64,000 nucleotides of DNA, from NCBI GenBank assembly GCA_964035575.1, contig OZ037930.1, positions 248,001 to 312,000 of the forward strand, in the 5' to 3' direction. Shown here in pieces: positions 54,485-64,000 of the stretch (its first letter is position 1; every line of letters begins with the position of its first letter). This stretch comes from Rhynchopus sp. YZ270_cl-10. Taxonomy: Eukaryota; Euglenozoa; Diplonemea; Diplonemida; Diplonemidae. A program made the translations under genes and the position numbers. A model generated the notes under the pieces. That model had not been told where the DNA came from, ran no database searches, and saw only the letters and a program-made list of their open reading frames with translations.

Positions 54485-56257
54485 TTAGAGCTTGGCACCT
54501 TTGTTGTTGACCATTTTTAAGGCTCTGGCTACCAAATCGTGGACCTGCACCCCGATCGTCGCTGCCCCATTCTTGCTAACGTTCGACGCCGTCCCACGCA
54601 GGGCACGCGACCATACACCATGCCCGATCCCTGCAAGCTTGTACATGCTGAAGGATGCAAGGAAGTCCAGGTCCTGTGGGACGAGCGGCGCACACTTCGT
54701 TGCTGCACAGTAACGCGACACGAGACGCGGCTCTGGGAAGATCGCCGGGTTGCCGAGCCCACCATCTTTCAACGGCATCCGCAGAAACATCAATAGATAC
54801 CCCAAATCCGACAAGGGATGCCCCACTGTTGAAAGCTCGAAGTCTAGCAGGGAGAGCACCCTGGGCTCCTCTGGGTGGAAGATGACGTTGTCGATTTTGT
54901 AGTCACCGTGCACCAACGACTCCGCGTCACGATCAAACGCAAGCCCAGCGAGCCTTGCCATCAACGCCTCCTTCAGCGCCACGTACCCTTCTATCTGCGG
55001 GGCACCCTGCTTCAGGCCGCCATCATACTGCCTCTCCCAAAGCCGTATCGTCCGTTCGAAGTAGCATCCCGGGGTGCCCTTCCGTTTTGGTTTGCTGTTG
55101 TCTCTCCCCAGCCCGATTCTTTCGTACGGCACCTGATGGATCTTCGCCAGCGTATCCACCATATTCGACAACGCATCGTGGTAGTACCATTCACCTTTTT
55201 TATCTATGCAGTGCGCACCGTCACGGAAGATGTCACCTCGCACATAGTCCATCACATAAAACTCGGTGCCCACCACCGATTTGTCATTGCACAGTACATG
55301 GCAGGTAGGGACCGGGACGGTCGTGAATTGTCCTAGGGTGTGAATCATTTTGTATTCCCGGGCCATGGAGTGCGCGCCCTTGAGGAGATCCCCTGGGGGC
55401 TGTTTGCGAAGAACCAACTCCCTGCCGGAACGGAGCCGGAGGTAGTAGGTGGGGTTGCTCTTTCCATTGCCGAACATTTTGCATGCAACTACATCGTCAC
55501 CTTCAGAAGCCACCCACGGAGCGTTGCGTCTGAGGTGCTTCAACACCTTCCCCGTCTCAAGCTGGTGTTGCGGTGGGATGCCCCCTCTCTTCACCCCAGA
55601 AGGGTAGAGCGACAGCAGATCCTCTGTGTTCAGGTGAAGCAGCGCCGCCAGATTTTTTATTAACACCTCGGTATCGTTTTTGAGAACCCGGATGGTGTGA
55701 ATCCCGAGCCTCCGTGCGGTTTTGAGATTCGCCCCGAGATCGTCAACAAAGATGGTCCGCGACGTCTGTGGCCCCCCGAGCCTCTCCAAACAGATGTTAA
55801 AAATCTCGGGGTCGGGCTTCCTACAGTGCACCTCAAAGGACTCCACAAAGACGTCGAAGAGGTGGGAGGTGCGTCTGCGGAACTCGAGGGTCTCCTTGCT
55901 GAGGAAGTTGTTTGTGATGACTGCGGTTTTGATTTTTGGGCATAAATGGCGGATCTTCTGGATCGCGTACAAAAGGTCCCAATGCGGGCTGACGTGAAGC
56001 ATGCTCTGCAGCACTATGTTCCCATCCACCCGCAGTTTGTTCGCCTCACGCAGTTCCTGCTCGATCGCGGCAGGGAACTTAGAGATGCACAGCTCCCCGC
56101 GTTCCAAGCGGCGAAACGCAGCGGCCTGTCCCACAGCAACACCCACATGCTCTGGAGCATGTCCCAAAAACGCGCTATACTCCCGCAACCGCTCAACAGG
56201 GGAGGAGCAAAGGACGCCACCCACATCGAAGATGACTGCATCGAATTTGTCGGTCAT
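54485..56257 (-). CDS. HAD-like phosphatase / APH-like kinase fusion (ACAD10/11 N-terminal type)
   Basis: The protein has 590 residues. Residues 1-210 are HAD-like: FDVGGVL with Asp11 (the second motif Asp is Gly, as in ACAD10-type proteins), TNN at 115-117, KPDPEIF with Lys147, and VDDLGANLKTARRLGI at 171-186. Residues about 235-560 are an aminoglycoside-phosphotransferase-like kinase: LVLRKQPPG, LVHGDYKIDNVIFHP (HGD at 450-452, Asn457), LLDFELSTVGHPLSDL (Asp472). In animals the same pair precedes an acyl-CoA dehydrogenase domain and phosphorylates and helps degrade 4-hydroxy fatty acids; that domain is absent here. The C-terminus is AKL, a good PTS1, so peroxisomal or glycosomal import is likely. 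A T-run plus CCCCCAG acceptor lies about 60 bases upstream of the ATG. Confidence 0.9.
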   Translation of the reverse strand: MTDKFDAVIFDVGGVLCSSPVERLREYSAFLGHAPEHVGVAVGQAAAFRRLERGELCISKFPAAIEQELREANKLRVDGNIVLQSMLHVSPHWDLLYAIQKIRHLCPKIKTAVITNNFLSKETLEFRRRTSHLFDVFVESFEVHCRKPDPEIFNICLERLGGPQTSRTIFVDDLGANLKTARRLGIHTIRVLKNDTEVLIKNLAALLHLNTEDLLSLYPSGVKRGGIPPQHQLETGKVLKHLRRNAPWVASEGDDVVACKMFGNGKSNPTYYLRLRSGRELVLRKQPPGDLLKGAHSMAREYKMIHTLGQFTTVPVPTCHVLCNDKSVVGTEFYVMDYVRGDIFRDGAHCIDKKGEWYYHDALSNMVDTLAKIHQVPYERIGLGRDNSKPKRKGTPGCYFERTIRLWERQYDGGLKQGAPQIEGYVALKEALMARLAGLAFDRDAESLVHGDYKIDNVIFHPEEPRVLSLLDFELSTVGHPLSDLGYLLMFLRMPLKDGGLGNPAIFPEPRLVSRYCAATKCAPLVPQDLDFLASFSMYKLAGIGHGVWSRALRGTASNVSKNGAATIGVQVHDLVARALKMVNNKGAKL

Positions 56258-58654
56258 TTTTGCCTTTTTTTTTTTTTGTTGCTGTGTGTGGGGGGTTTGT
56301 TTGTTTGTGTGCTGGGGGAAAACAAAAAAAAAAGGGTGAAAAATGGTGTAGCTTATGTCGTTCCCTCACCATTCTTATAGCTTTGATGCGTTGGCGCTTC
56401 AAAAAAGTAGTGTGCGTGAAAGTAAGGTTGTTGTGGATAAATGAGAAAGTGAAGTTGATAGTGCAAACGCCTCTGGGATGCAGGCACTGCGGGTTATCAA
56501 ACCCCGGAGTGTTGCGCTTGGGTGTGAGAAAAGAAAAAGAAAAGATTCTGTCTTTTTTTTTTTTTCAATCCGTGTTGTTTTGCCCGCAGCGCTCTGCCTC
56601 TCAATCTTTTTTATAATTGACAACAAGTTGTTTTATCAAAAAAAACCCCCCCTCGCAGAGGGTAACCATCCTGGGAAATATTCAGAAAGACTTACTCCCA
56701 TCTGCACTGAGAACAAAAAAAAACGTCGTTGAAGGTGCAAATGCCTCACCGTCCCCAACAAGAAAAAATAGGGGGGGGAAATATCCTTTATTTGCGCTGT
56801 ACATACCGTACGGGTGAGGGGAAGCGGTGTGAGGGGTTAGGGGGAGGGCATCGTTAAAGTCTTCCTGGTGAAGGAAGAAAAACATAAAGTGAAGTTGATA
56901 GTGTAAACCGCCGTCTGGACTACAGCAAGGCACCCTGACGCTCCCCGTGGTGGAGAAATAAAAGAAAAGATTTATAAGATGACCCGCAAAGCCTTGCTCT
57001 GCTTTCACTTTGACAAACAAAAAAAAGTTGATTTGAAATACAAAGCCCTGCACACAGTGTACCTAAAAAAAACAAAAGCAGTTGTGAGAGGCTTTTCAAA
57101 GCACACTCTAAGTTCCCGCTCCCCCATGCCCAGACCCCACAAAAAAAGAAAGATCGTGAATGAACGATGAATGGGCCCTCTTCGTGCCACACACATCAAA
57201 AAAAAAATTTTTTTTTGATTTTGAAATACGCCCCTCTCGTGAAACAGTGTACCTTTTTGGTACATGAGGTGAGGTGTACTACACGTGGTCCTACATTCAG
57301 TTTTGAGGTTTACATCATATATACCATACTCCCCCGCTTCTCCACTTCACCACTTCACCGTTCAGATAAATGAAAGGATCAATGAGAGACGCAGGTTTAT
57401 TAATATGCAGGGAAAACGCCAGAAATATTGCTTTCTGTGAAGATTAAGGGAGGGAGAAGGAATGGAAGAAAAAAAATACTGAGAGACATTTGGCAAAATC
57501 CCCAAGTCTCAGTGTGTATCCGTCTACAGCGTTGTGTCTTAGAAAAAAAGCTACTAAATGCTTCAGCAAGAGTCTACGCGCATATGACAGAGGTTAAAAA
57601 AAAATTGTTTTTCATTTTATCAAACCCAGACAGAAGAGGAGGACAGAAACAGAGTTGATGAAGAAAAAAAATAAAGGGGGGGAAAAAAAAAAAAACGAAA
57701 TAAAATTATCGCAAGATGAACCCGAAGCCTCGTGCATAGGGTACTAAAAGAAAAGTTGGTGCAATGACGCTTGCATCCCTCTAAAAAAGGGATAAGAAAA
57801 ATTTGAAATGAACGTGCCTCTCGTGTACACATACACACATTAAAAACATCGCATATTCGAATCACTTTTTTGTGAGAGCACTTCATTGGCATGCACATGG
57901 CTACCACGAGGGAGGCTCTATGCACGGTACATAATCATTGCCCCAACCAGAACGGGATGGGGGGGTGGACATCTTATCACGTCAACAAGTCAAAAAAAAA
58001 GAGGGAAAAATGAAAATTTTTGAACCTGCAAAACGCCTCTGAAAAGCAGGTCTGCAACACTTCCCCGAGGGAAGGAGGGAAGGGAAGGGGAAGGGGAAGG
58101 GGAAGAGGAAGAGAGGAAAAAAAGGAAACTTATTTCATACATTCTTTTCTACACGAAAAGAAGGCAAAAGAGGGTGCGAAAAAAACCCTTGCTACGGGAA
58201 AACTTGGAAAAAAAAAAATGAATGAAATTTGAAAGAAGAAAAAAAAATACCTGAAAGGAGAATGTGTGTAGTGTACACAAACACATCTGTGTTGTTGTTG
58301 TTGTGAAAAGAAAGAAAAAAATTGCAAGGTGAACCAAGGCCAGAGTAGAGCACAATTCTACACTAAGGCTATGACACTCCCTTATGATGCCTTGATTTTT
58401 TTTCTTCTTAACGACCTCAGCAGTTGCAGATCTGCGCGCTGAACTTAAGCGTATCACTCAGCGCAGGAAACATTGTTAGCATACTATTAGTTGCTTCTTG
58501 TGTTGCCACTTTAAATCTTCTGCTATTCATATAGGTCGTACACAACATCTCTTTTTTGAGGAAACCTTTTTTTTTAAAGAATGATCAAAGAATTTGCGAA
58601 CACAAAACTCTAAAAACGGACAATAAATAAATTTTGCAAACAGTTGGGGTAAAA
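56258..58654. other. intergenic with hairpin modules
   Basis: Contains the repeat at 56355-56425, R6 copies at 56448-56517 and 56892-56950, an R6b module near 56729, H3-type modules at about 57025 and 57220, an H1 relic at 57713-57746, an H2-type module at 57805-57840, and a (GGGAA)n block at 58070-58105 that is a pyrimidine tract in gene direction. A stretch at about 56545-56610 recurs at the window end (63958-64000). No gene. Confidence 0.45.
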
Positions 58655-59467
58655 TTAGGTCTGTTTTACAACAAACGCTGGCTGGACGACTTGCTGCATG
58701 GGTTGCGGGACCTGCGCGATTTGCATGGCACGGAGCTCTGTGTTGGATGCGCAGCAGGTTGTCCCTGCGTTGACGCCGTGCATCTTGAGCTCGCGGTGGA
58801 GCTGGCACTGCACACACGGGGTGCACCAGAAGGTAGCGCAGCAGTCTGCACAGCCGTCACCACGGATCCCAAAGGCACGGCGCATCCTGTCCCTCAGGTA
58901 CCAGGTGTGCAGGAAGCACGCAAACCCGCCAATGAGCATCCACCCCAGGCACAGCCCCAAGCACACCATCCCGTTCATGCTGTCGTTCAGCCCGTCCTCC
59001 ACCCCGTCATGCATGCGCGACAGCACACACGGCTGGCAGCACATCACATCGCAGCACAACCCGCAGTCCTGGCAGCAGTCGCACATCCCGTACGCCCATT
59101 GGTTTGTCTGCATAGGCGGGTTCGAGAACTGCGACTTCCACCCGGCGTTGTACTGAGGCTGCACTGCGTGGACGGGCTGTGCGTAGTGCATGGGTTGGCC
59201 TACCGGTTGACCATAACCTGGTTGGGGCTGGCCGTAGCCGGGGTTGAGAGCAGGAGGTGGGGCGTTGGGGTCTTGCTGGAACATCACGGGCTGGCCCATC
59301 GGCTGTCCCATAGGCTGGCCCATTTGCTGAGGCACAGGCTGAGCCAAAGGCTGGCACATCGGTTGCTGCCCCATTTGCTGCTGTCCCATCATTTGCTGTC
59401 CCATCGGCTGGCCCACGGGCTGCCCCACTGCAGCATTCCCATACTGCACCGGTTGAGGTTGTGCCAT
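58655..59467 (-). CDS. PLAC8-domain membrane protein with Q/P/G-rich N-terminus
   Basis: The protein has 270 residues. Residues 1-108 are a low-complexity QPMGQ-type array. The PLAC8 (FWL/PCR) domain spans about 110-232: CDCCQDCGLCCDVMCCQPC, a hydrophobic segment (CLGLCLGWMLIGGFACFL) and WYLRDRMRRAFGIRG, then CADCCATFWCTPCVQCQLHREL. Plant and animal relatives act in metal or calcium transport, cell-size control or lipid biology; the role here is not predictable. One or two membrane passes are likely. The opposite strand is open over the same span only because of biased composition. Two hairpin modules lie 230-315 bases upstream. Confidence 0.88.
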   Translation of the reverse strand: MAQPQPVQYGNAAVGQPVGQPMGQQMMGQQQMGQQPMCQPLAQPVPQQMGQPMGQPMGQPVMFQQDPNAPPPALNPGYGQPQPGYGQPVGQPMHYAQPVHAVQPQYNAGWKSQFSNPPMQTNQWAYGMCDCCQDCGLCCDVMCCQPCVLSRMHDGVEDGLNDSMNGMVCLGLCLGWMLIGGFACFLHTWYLRDRMRRAFGIRGDGCADCCATFWCTPCVQCQLHRELKMHGVNAGTTCCASNTELRAMQIAQVPQPMQQVVQPAFVVKQT

Positions 59468-59748
59468 GTCTTTTGGTTGTTCTGAAGGTGTTGTCTGGTG
59501 TTTGTGTCTGTGGGGGGGTGGATGCGTGGTGTTATGTTTCTGTCAAAGCAAAAGAAAAAATAATCCTTTGTTTCATATACTGTGCGTACTAGGGGAGAGG
59601 GAGAGGGGAGGAGGAGGGTGGGGGATAAGGAGCCGATTGGTTGTTCGTATCCAAAAAAAAAAGGAATGCAAAAAAGGCGGGAGAGGGGGTTTTGAACGAT
59701 GAATGCACCTCACTCCAGGTGGACACATCAAAAACGAAAAAGCTTTCT

Positions 59749-59783
59749 AATATGAACCTAAGCCTCTAGTGCTTAGTCACCTA
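59749..59783 (-). repeat. H1 hairpin repeat upstream of the PLAC8 gene
   Basis: Perfect 6-bp stem CTAAGC/GCTTAG with loop CTCTAGT, one base from the reference loop. Confidence 0.7.
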
Positions 59784-60332
59784 AAAGGGGTCGGAAATGG
59801 AACGAAAAAACGTGGTTTTTTTTTGTTTTGTGTGTATTTTGTGTGGTTCTACCTTCGGATGGCCAAAATACCTAACAAACAAAGCTCCAACCACCGTTAT
59901 TTTTCTTCGAGCCAAAAAATAATAATAATCACACCTTTCTGAACCACCCCTCAGCTAGGTTCATGTGAAAAGGGGGGAAAAGGAAATCGTGGAAGGGGAG
60001 GGGGGAATTCTATGCGAGGCGGCCGGGGGGGGGCAGGCACCTCAGGTAATGTGTATGTGGGGGCTCTTAAAATGGAAAAATGGATTGCTCGGGGTTCTGG
60101 ACACGACAGAACCGTCAGTACATGGAAAATCGTCTGCACGCAGAATGGTTTCCTCTCCCCTCCTTCTCTCTGTTCCGTGGGAATACGAGGCCTGCTTGTC
60201 TGAGAATATCCTAGAGCCTTTAAAAAAAGGTGGCATTTTTGGGATACAAAAACTACCTTCTCTCGGTGGTACCTTGCGTAACGTTATGTTATCACCGGGG
60301 GGGGTGAGACAGGTTTGGCTGTTGTGAAAAAG

Positions 60333-60382
60333 AAGTTGAAAGCGTGCAAACGCCTCACCGTTCATCGGCGGACGCAGGGCAC
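60333..60382 (-). repeat. R6b hairpin repeat
   Basis: TTGAAAGCGTGCAAACGCCTC, then ACCGTTCATCGGCGGACGC and GGGCACTG; almost identical to 52203-52252. A GTGC/GCAC closing pair is kept. Confidence 0.65.
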
Positions 60383-60425
60383 TGTGAAATGCACGTTTGT
60401 TTCCCAAACATATTTCGTGTATTTT

Positions 60426-60489
60426 TGATAAATTGTTGGACTAGTGTAGTTGCCTCGGTTGTGTTGCCACAGTTGTGCAATCTCCACTT
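60426..60489 (-). repeat. R1 60-bp repeat
   Basis: Well-conserved copy, differing from those at 35.7 and 49.7 kb by one or two bases in the core. Confidence 0.7.
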
Positions 60490-61375
60490 TTTATACATCA
60501 TTGTTGACACAACCATCCAGTAAGAGGCATGCTCAATGTCTGTTGATTGTTAAATGCGACCTGAAAATACCAAATCCCTCTCGTGTGACAGAGTACCTTT
60601 GGTGCGCGACCAGACCCTGGCTGTATGACAATGGGGGTCATTTTTCTGATCAAAAAGCTATTTCTTGTTCCAGACTGGAGCTATCCTGTCGAAAGAATAA
60701 AAAAAACTGAAAAGGAGAAAAAAAAATTGAAGTTATTGATGCAGTCACCTCTCCGACTGGTGCTAGCTAGCCCCAGATGAAAGCACAATTGACTTGAAAT
60801 GCAAACACCCTCTCGTGTCACATAAACTACAGAAAAAAAATCTAGAAGAAAAAAAAAACTCTACTCGGCTTTTCGAACCTTTTTTGTTGTTAAAGAAGGA
60901 CCCACAAATCGGGGGACCTAAGAATCTAAAAATATGGGTAGTGGTATATTCCACACACCCTTTGGAAAAGGTAGGTAACCAAAAACAATCGGCACATTTT
61001 TTATATATTTTTTTACCGTCCCTTTTTTAACCCCCCCCTATCCCATTTCCCCTATACCCACTGTTGCCCTTCACTCTTTTTTTTTTTCCTCTGAAAAATC
61101 TTACAATCGCCCTGAGCAATAAATCGGTTTAAAATGGAGCACCTCTCAAATTTTCATGGAATCCTCGGATTTTTCTAAATTCACAAAAATGATTTTTTTA
61201 AAATTTTTTGAAAAAAAACTATAGACACCCGAGGATGAGGTTCCACTTCTATTTTTCTTTCATCATTTTTCAATACGCTGTGTACCCCGCTCATTAAAAA
61301 CCTCTCGGGTTTTCAATCCCCTCCACCTTTCCCCCCCTCTACCCCCATAACCACCTCCCATTTTTTTTTTTTTTC

Positions 61376-62987
61376 TTAAAAAATACGTTGCGGCCGGAAG
61401 TCTGTTTGCTTTGGCGGTGAGCTCCTTGACATTGTACGGGACGTGGAGGAGCCTATCTCGGACTCACCGAAGAGAGGGGCGTCTACAGGGGAGGGATGTG
61501 CCATGTGGGCTGCCATGCCGAGCATGGTGTGCGGCTTGACGGGCGGGGTGGAGGAACGGCGCGGCTTTGCGAGCACATGCTGCAATCGCATATTCAGCTC
61601 GACTCCACCACCACCTCCACCACTCCCTAGACCACTGCCGTCGCTTGCGGAACGTACACCGGAGTTTACGACACCACTATCCCCTGCTAACAATGAGTTT
61701 GCATGCATCGAACCATAGCCCACTCTGCCCCCCTTTTGAGGGGGTGTCGCAGACCGCCGTCTGTTCCGCCCTGCAGGAGCGGTGGGACTGCGTTGCTGGT
61801 CATGGTTCGTCTTTTTAGAGGGGGTCGACGCACGGCGTGACGGAGGTGCCGGGACAGAGAGGAGTGCTGCAGCAGATTCGATCGCATCTCTGTCGTGAAG
61901 GAATTGTGAGTCATCCGGGCGGCGGCCTTTTAAAATGGTGTTCTGTTCGTGAGCGTATTTGAATTCGCGGGCAAGCTTGTCGTTGCGTTCCTTAAGGGCA
62001 ACACAGCCTGCCTCCGCTTTTGCCTGCCGGTCTCTCACTTCGGCGATGGTTTTGCGTTGTTCAGTGATCATTCGGTTGCAATTCCGTATCTCCTCCCCTT
62101 TTCGTTGGTTATCACGCTCCAAAAGCAATGCACGGGACTGCGTCTCCTCCAGAATTCTGGTCTGTTCTTCGAGCTTAAATTCTAATAGCCGGACCTTCTC
62201 TTGATCTTCGCTAAGAGCGGGTGGTGGGATTGGGTGGTTGACGCGGTCGGGACTTCGCTGGATTTTACTGCTATTTGCGGCAGAGGTTTTGGGGATAGGG
62301 AGACGGCGGGAGGTTTCAAGAAGTTCTCGGAAGCGGTGGTGCTCGAAGTTGCCTCTGGCACCACCAGGTCCACCCCCTGCAGGCCCCCCTGAGGGTGCCC
62401 CCCTCCCAACCAAATCAGAAACCGCGGCGGCAAGAACGGCAGCGTTTTTATCACCCTGCGGCGGGGGGTGGTGGTGTGTTTCCCGCATCTGCATCTCCTC
62501 ATCTGTCAACTGCGCGGACTTCAATAAGGCCACTGCGTTCAACCCATCAATGCTCTGCAGATTCGGCAGCTCCTCGCAGATCTCCCGTTGATAGTCAGGG
62601 AACAGCTTGCACACTGGGTTCGCCGCTATCGTTAACGCCACAAGATTTGTCAATGAAACCAGCCAGCCCCATTCAGAAGGGTCCTTGATGTAGTTGCTGT
62701 CCACAGAGAGACTCCGCAGTGTTGTAGTATTGACGTGACGGAGGGCCTTGAGAGAGCTGACCAGGTTGTACGACGCCTTCACTATCTTCAGAGGCGCGCG
62801 TCTTGGGAGGCCTTCGAGCGATTGGAGTTTGTTATGAGAGACGTCGAGGTTCTGGAGGTTCTCAAGTCCAGCCAGGGGCTCGATGGTGGTCAGGCTGTTG
62901 TGCGAGACATCGAGGGAGACAAGGGTGAGCGGAACACCGTGCAAAGAAATCAGACGGTTCCGGCAGAGGTTGATGTGTTGCACGGAG
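61376..62987 (-). CDS. leucine-rich repeat / coiled-coil protein, 5' exon missing from model
   Basis: The open frame gives about 536 residues from a splice acceptor (TATCCTACAG at 62988-62997) to the stop at 61376. There is no ATG at its start, so at least one 5' exon is needed. About residues 1-135 are LRRs of the SDS22/axonemal type (INLCRNRLISL, LDVSHNSLTTIEPL, LDVSHNKLQSLEGL, LSVDSNYIKD), closed by an LRR cap (NPVCKLFPDYQREICEELP, then LQSIDGL). A low-complexity linker, a coil at about 265-355 (VRLLEFKLEEQTRILEETQ) and a serine/proline/basic tail follow. LRR plus cap plus coil is common in flagellar and basal-body proteins, which is the likeliest role. The phase of the acceptor requires two bases from the previous exon. 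Confidence 0.8.
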
Positions 62988-64000
62988 CTGTAGGATATGA
63001 AAGGAAGATGGAGAAGATGTGAGAGAAACGTGAAAAAAAAACAAGTAATTGCTATCGGAAAAAAAACGGGGTGTGATGTGGAACTCCATCCTGTAGAAAT
63101 AATCTACAACACGCCCAGCATTCTGCTCTTCTGCAGGTATGCTAACGCTCTTCGTAAGCTGCCAGACCCACTGGGACGCCAGCATCTGAAACGTTCAAGA
63201 AGGGGGGCTGTCCTCTTCGTCCAGCACCATCTGCTCGATAGCGTTGTTGGACGTCGGCTCGGCAGGCTCGGCGTGTTCCAGCTCGTTTTTGTCCACAGGC
63301 TGCCCACATTGTCGTCGTCATTGGAGCAGTGCGGAAGGAACACAGAATGCACAGACTACAACACATCGATCACACCAGGCACATCAGCACCTCCAGCAAT
63401 CGCCAGGATGCTACGGTGGTTTCGAAAATCGCGCGGAGTTTTCCACATCACACCCGTTTTTCCTTAGCAATTACTTGTCCTTGTTGTTACTGTTGTTTTC
63501 AACCACCTTCCTTCAACCCTTGTAGGGATCAGTTGTAATTTTTTTCGCGAAAACATGAAATTATACATTTCAAGAGAACAAATTAAAAAGGGTCCTTATT
63601 TGCATTTTTGGGCTCCGCCCGTGCAGTGGTGGGGTCAATCTCGAAAATTGGACAATTTTTTGACCACTTAAATTTTGAGAAATATGAGCCCGGTTGCTTA
63701 TACGTGGGGCCCATTTTCAGCTAAAATTTTCCTCAAAATCTGGTTTTGTAAAATTGACCCTTTCCCCCCCCGACATCGATTTCAATACTATACCTTACTT
63801 CACCTACGGTTACCCTTAGGGGGTGAAGGAAGGTAAGTTGAAAAAAGATCGGGTCTTTTGTTTGTGCGCTCAAAGCCGGGAAAACAAAAAGGTGAAAAAA
63901 TGTGTTAAACTGAAGTACGGTTGTTGTGGTTAATTGAGTACTCAAAGAAAACAAGCAAGCTTCTGTTTTTTTCAATCCGTTTTGTTTGCCCTGCAGCGCT
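62988..64000. other. possible 5' exon(s) of the LRR gene, then dispersed repeats
   Basis: On the minus strand about 63130-63340 is GC-rich and coding-like: one frame reads NELEHAEPAEPTSNNAIEQM, another starts MLASQWVWQLTKSVSIPAEE after a TTTCAG acceptor-like site at about 63186-63191. I cannot choose between them. At 63600-63690 lies an inverted fragment of the 173-bp repeat seen at 16 kb. The last 40 bp repeats 56545-56600. Confidence 0.35.

Larger units (their letters stand above)
59468..61375. other. intergenic with hairpin modules
   Basis: H2-type relic near 59694, H1 at 59749-59783, R6b at 60333-60382, R1 at 60426-60489, H3 at 60550-60615, R5 at 60731-60790, another H3 at 60787-60825, R3 at 61208-61250. 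This dense run of different module types is typical of the window. No gene. Confidence 0.5.

Overview
All convincingly supported genes in this 64 kb window (14 models) lie on the minus strand. At least three have GT-AG cis-introns, mostly with GTATG-type donors, and a fourth starts at a splice acceptor. Several starts are preceded, in gene direction, by a pyrimidine-rich tract and an AG. Coding DNA is GC-rich. Intergenic DNA is AT-rich, full of A/T homopolymers and packed with short dispersed repeats and foldback elements. One-directional gene order, acceptor-like 5' flanks, cis-introns and a possible peroxisome/glycosome tail (AKL) fit a euglenozoan with spliced-leader trans-splicing, perhaps a diplonemid. 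This is inference: no spliced-leader RNA gene was found, and no tRNA, rRNA, CRISPR or virus-derived element was recognised.

Layout. 0.36-2.7 kb: a large unrecognised protein. 3.7-6.8 kb: a complete transportin (Kap104/TNPO1) gene in three exons, the last only 48 bp. 7.0-14.7 kb: four tandem copies of a gene with an N-terminal ubiquitin-like (UBL) domain followed by ankyrin repeats. 14.8-28.7 kb: a 14 kb stretch with no gene I can support, holding transposon-like foldbacks and many dispersed repeats. 28.7-33.7 kb: an FCP1/SCP-type phosphatase and a three-exon coiled-coil gene. 34.3-37.2 kb and 48.3-51.3 kb: two duplicated blocks, each with two genes for a UBL domain followed by BspA-type leucine-rich repeats. 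Between the blocks: a secreted cysteine-rich protein (37.9-38.7 kb), a repeat-rich gap with a possible structured RNA near 42.9 kb, and a four-exon PWI-like/PDZ-like/glutamine-rich gene (45.5-47.9 kb). 52.3-52.9 kb: a nested-palindrome element. 54.5-56.3 kb: a HAD-phosphatase/APH-kinase fusion. 58.7-59.5 kb: a PLAC8 protein. 61.4-63 kb: an LRR/coiled-coil gene with its 5' exon unresolved.

Two themes stand out. First, eight of the 14 genes belong to two young, locally amplified families that join a ubiquitin-like head to a recognition-type repeat domain. The ankyrin copies are almost identical except in short patches where they differ sharply, and they look mosaic. This is what a diversifying recognition repertoire, possibly linked to ubiquitin signalling, would look like, though the function is inference.

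Second, the intergenic DNA and introns carry a superfamily of short hairpin modules, each followed in gene direction by a TTCA-containing motif and pyrimidines. Every clear copy points the same way as the genes, and two sit directly before probable splice acceptors. They may act at the RNA level in splicing of long precursor transcripts.
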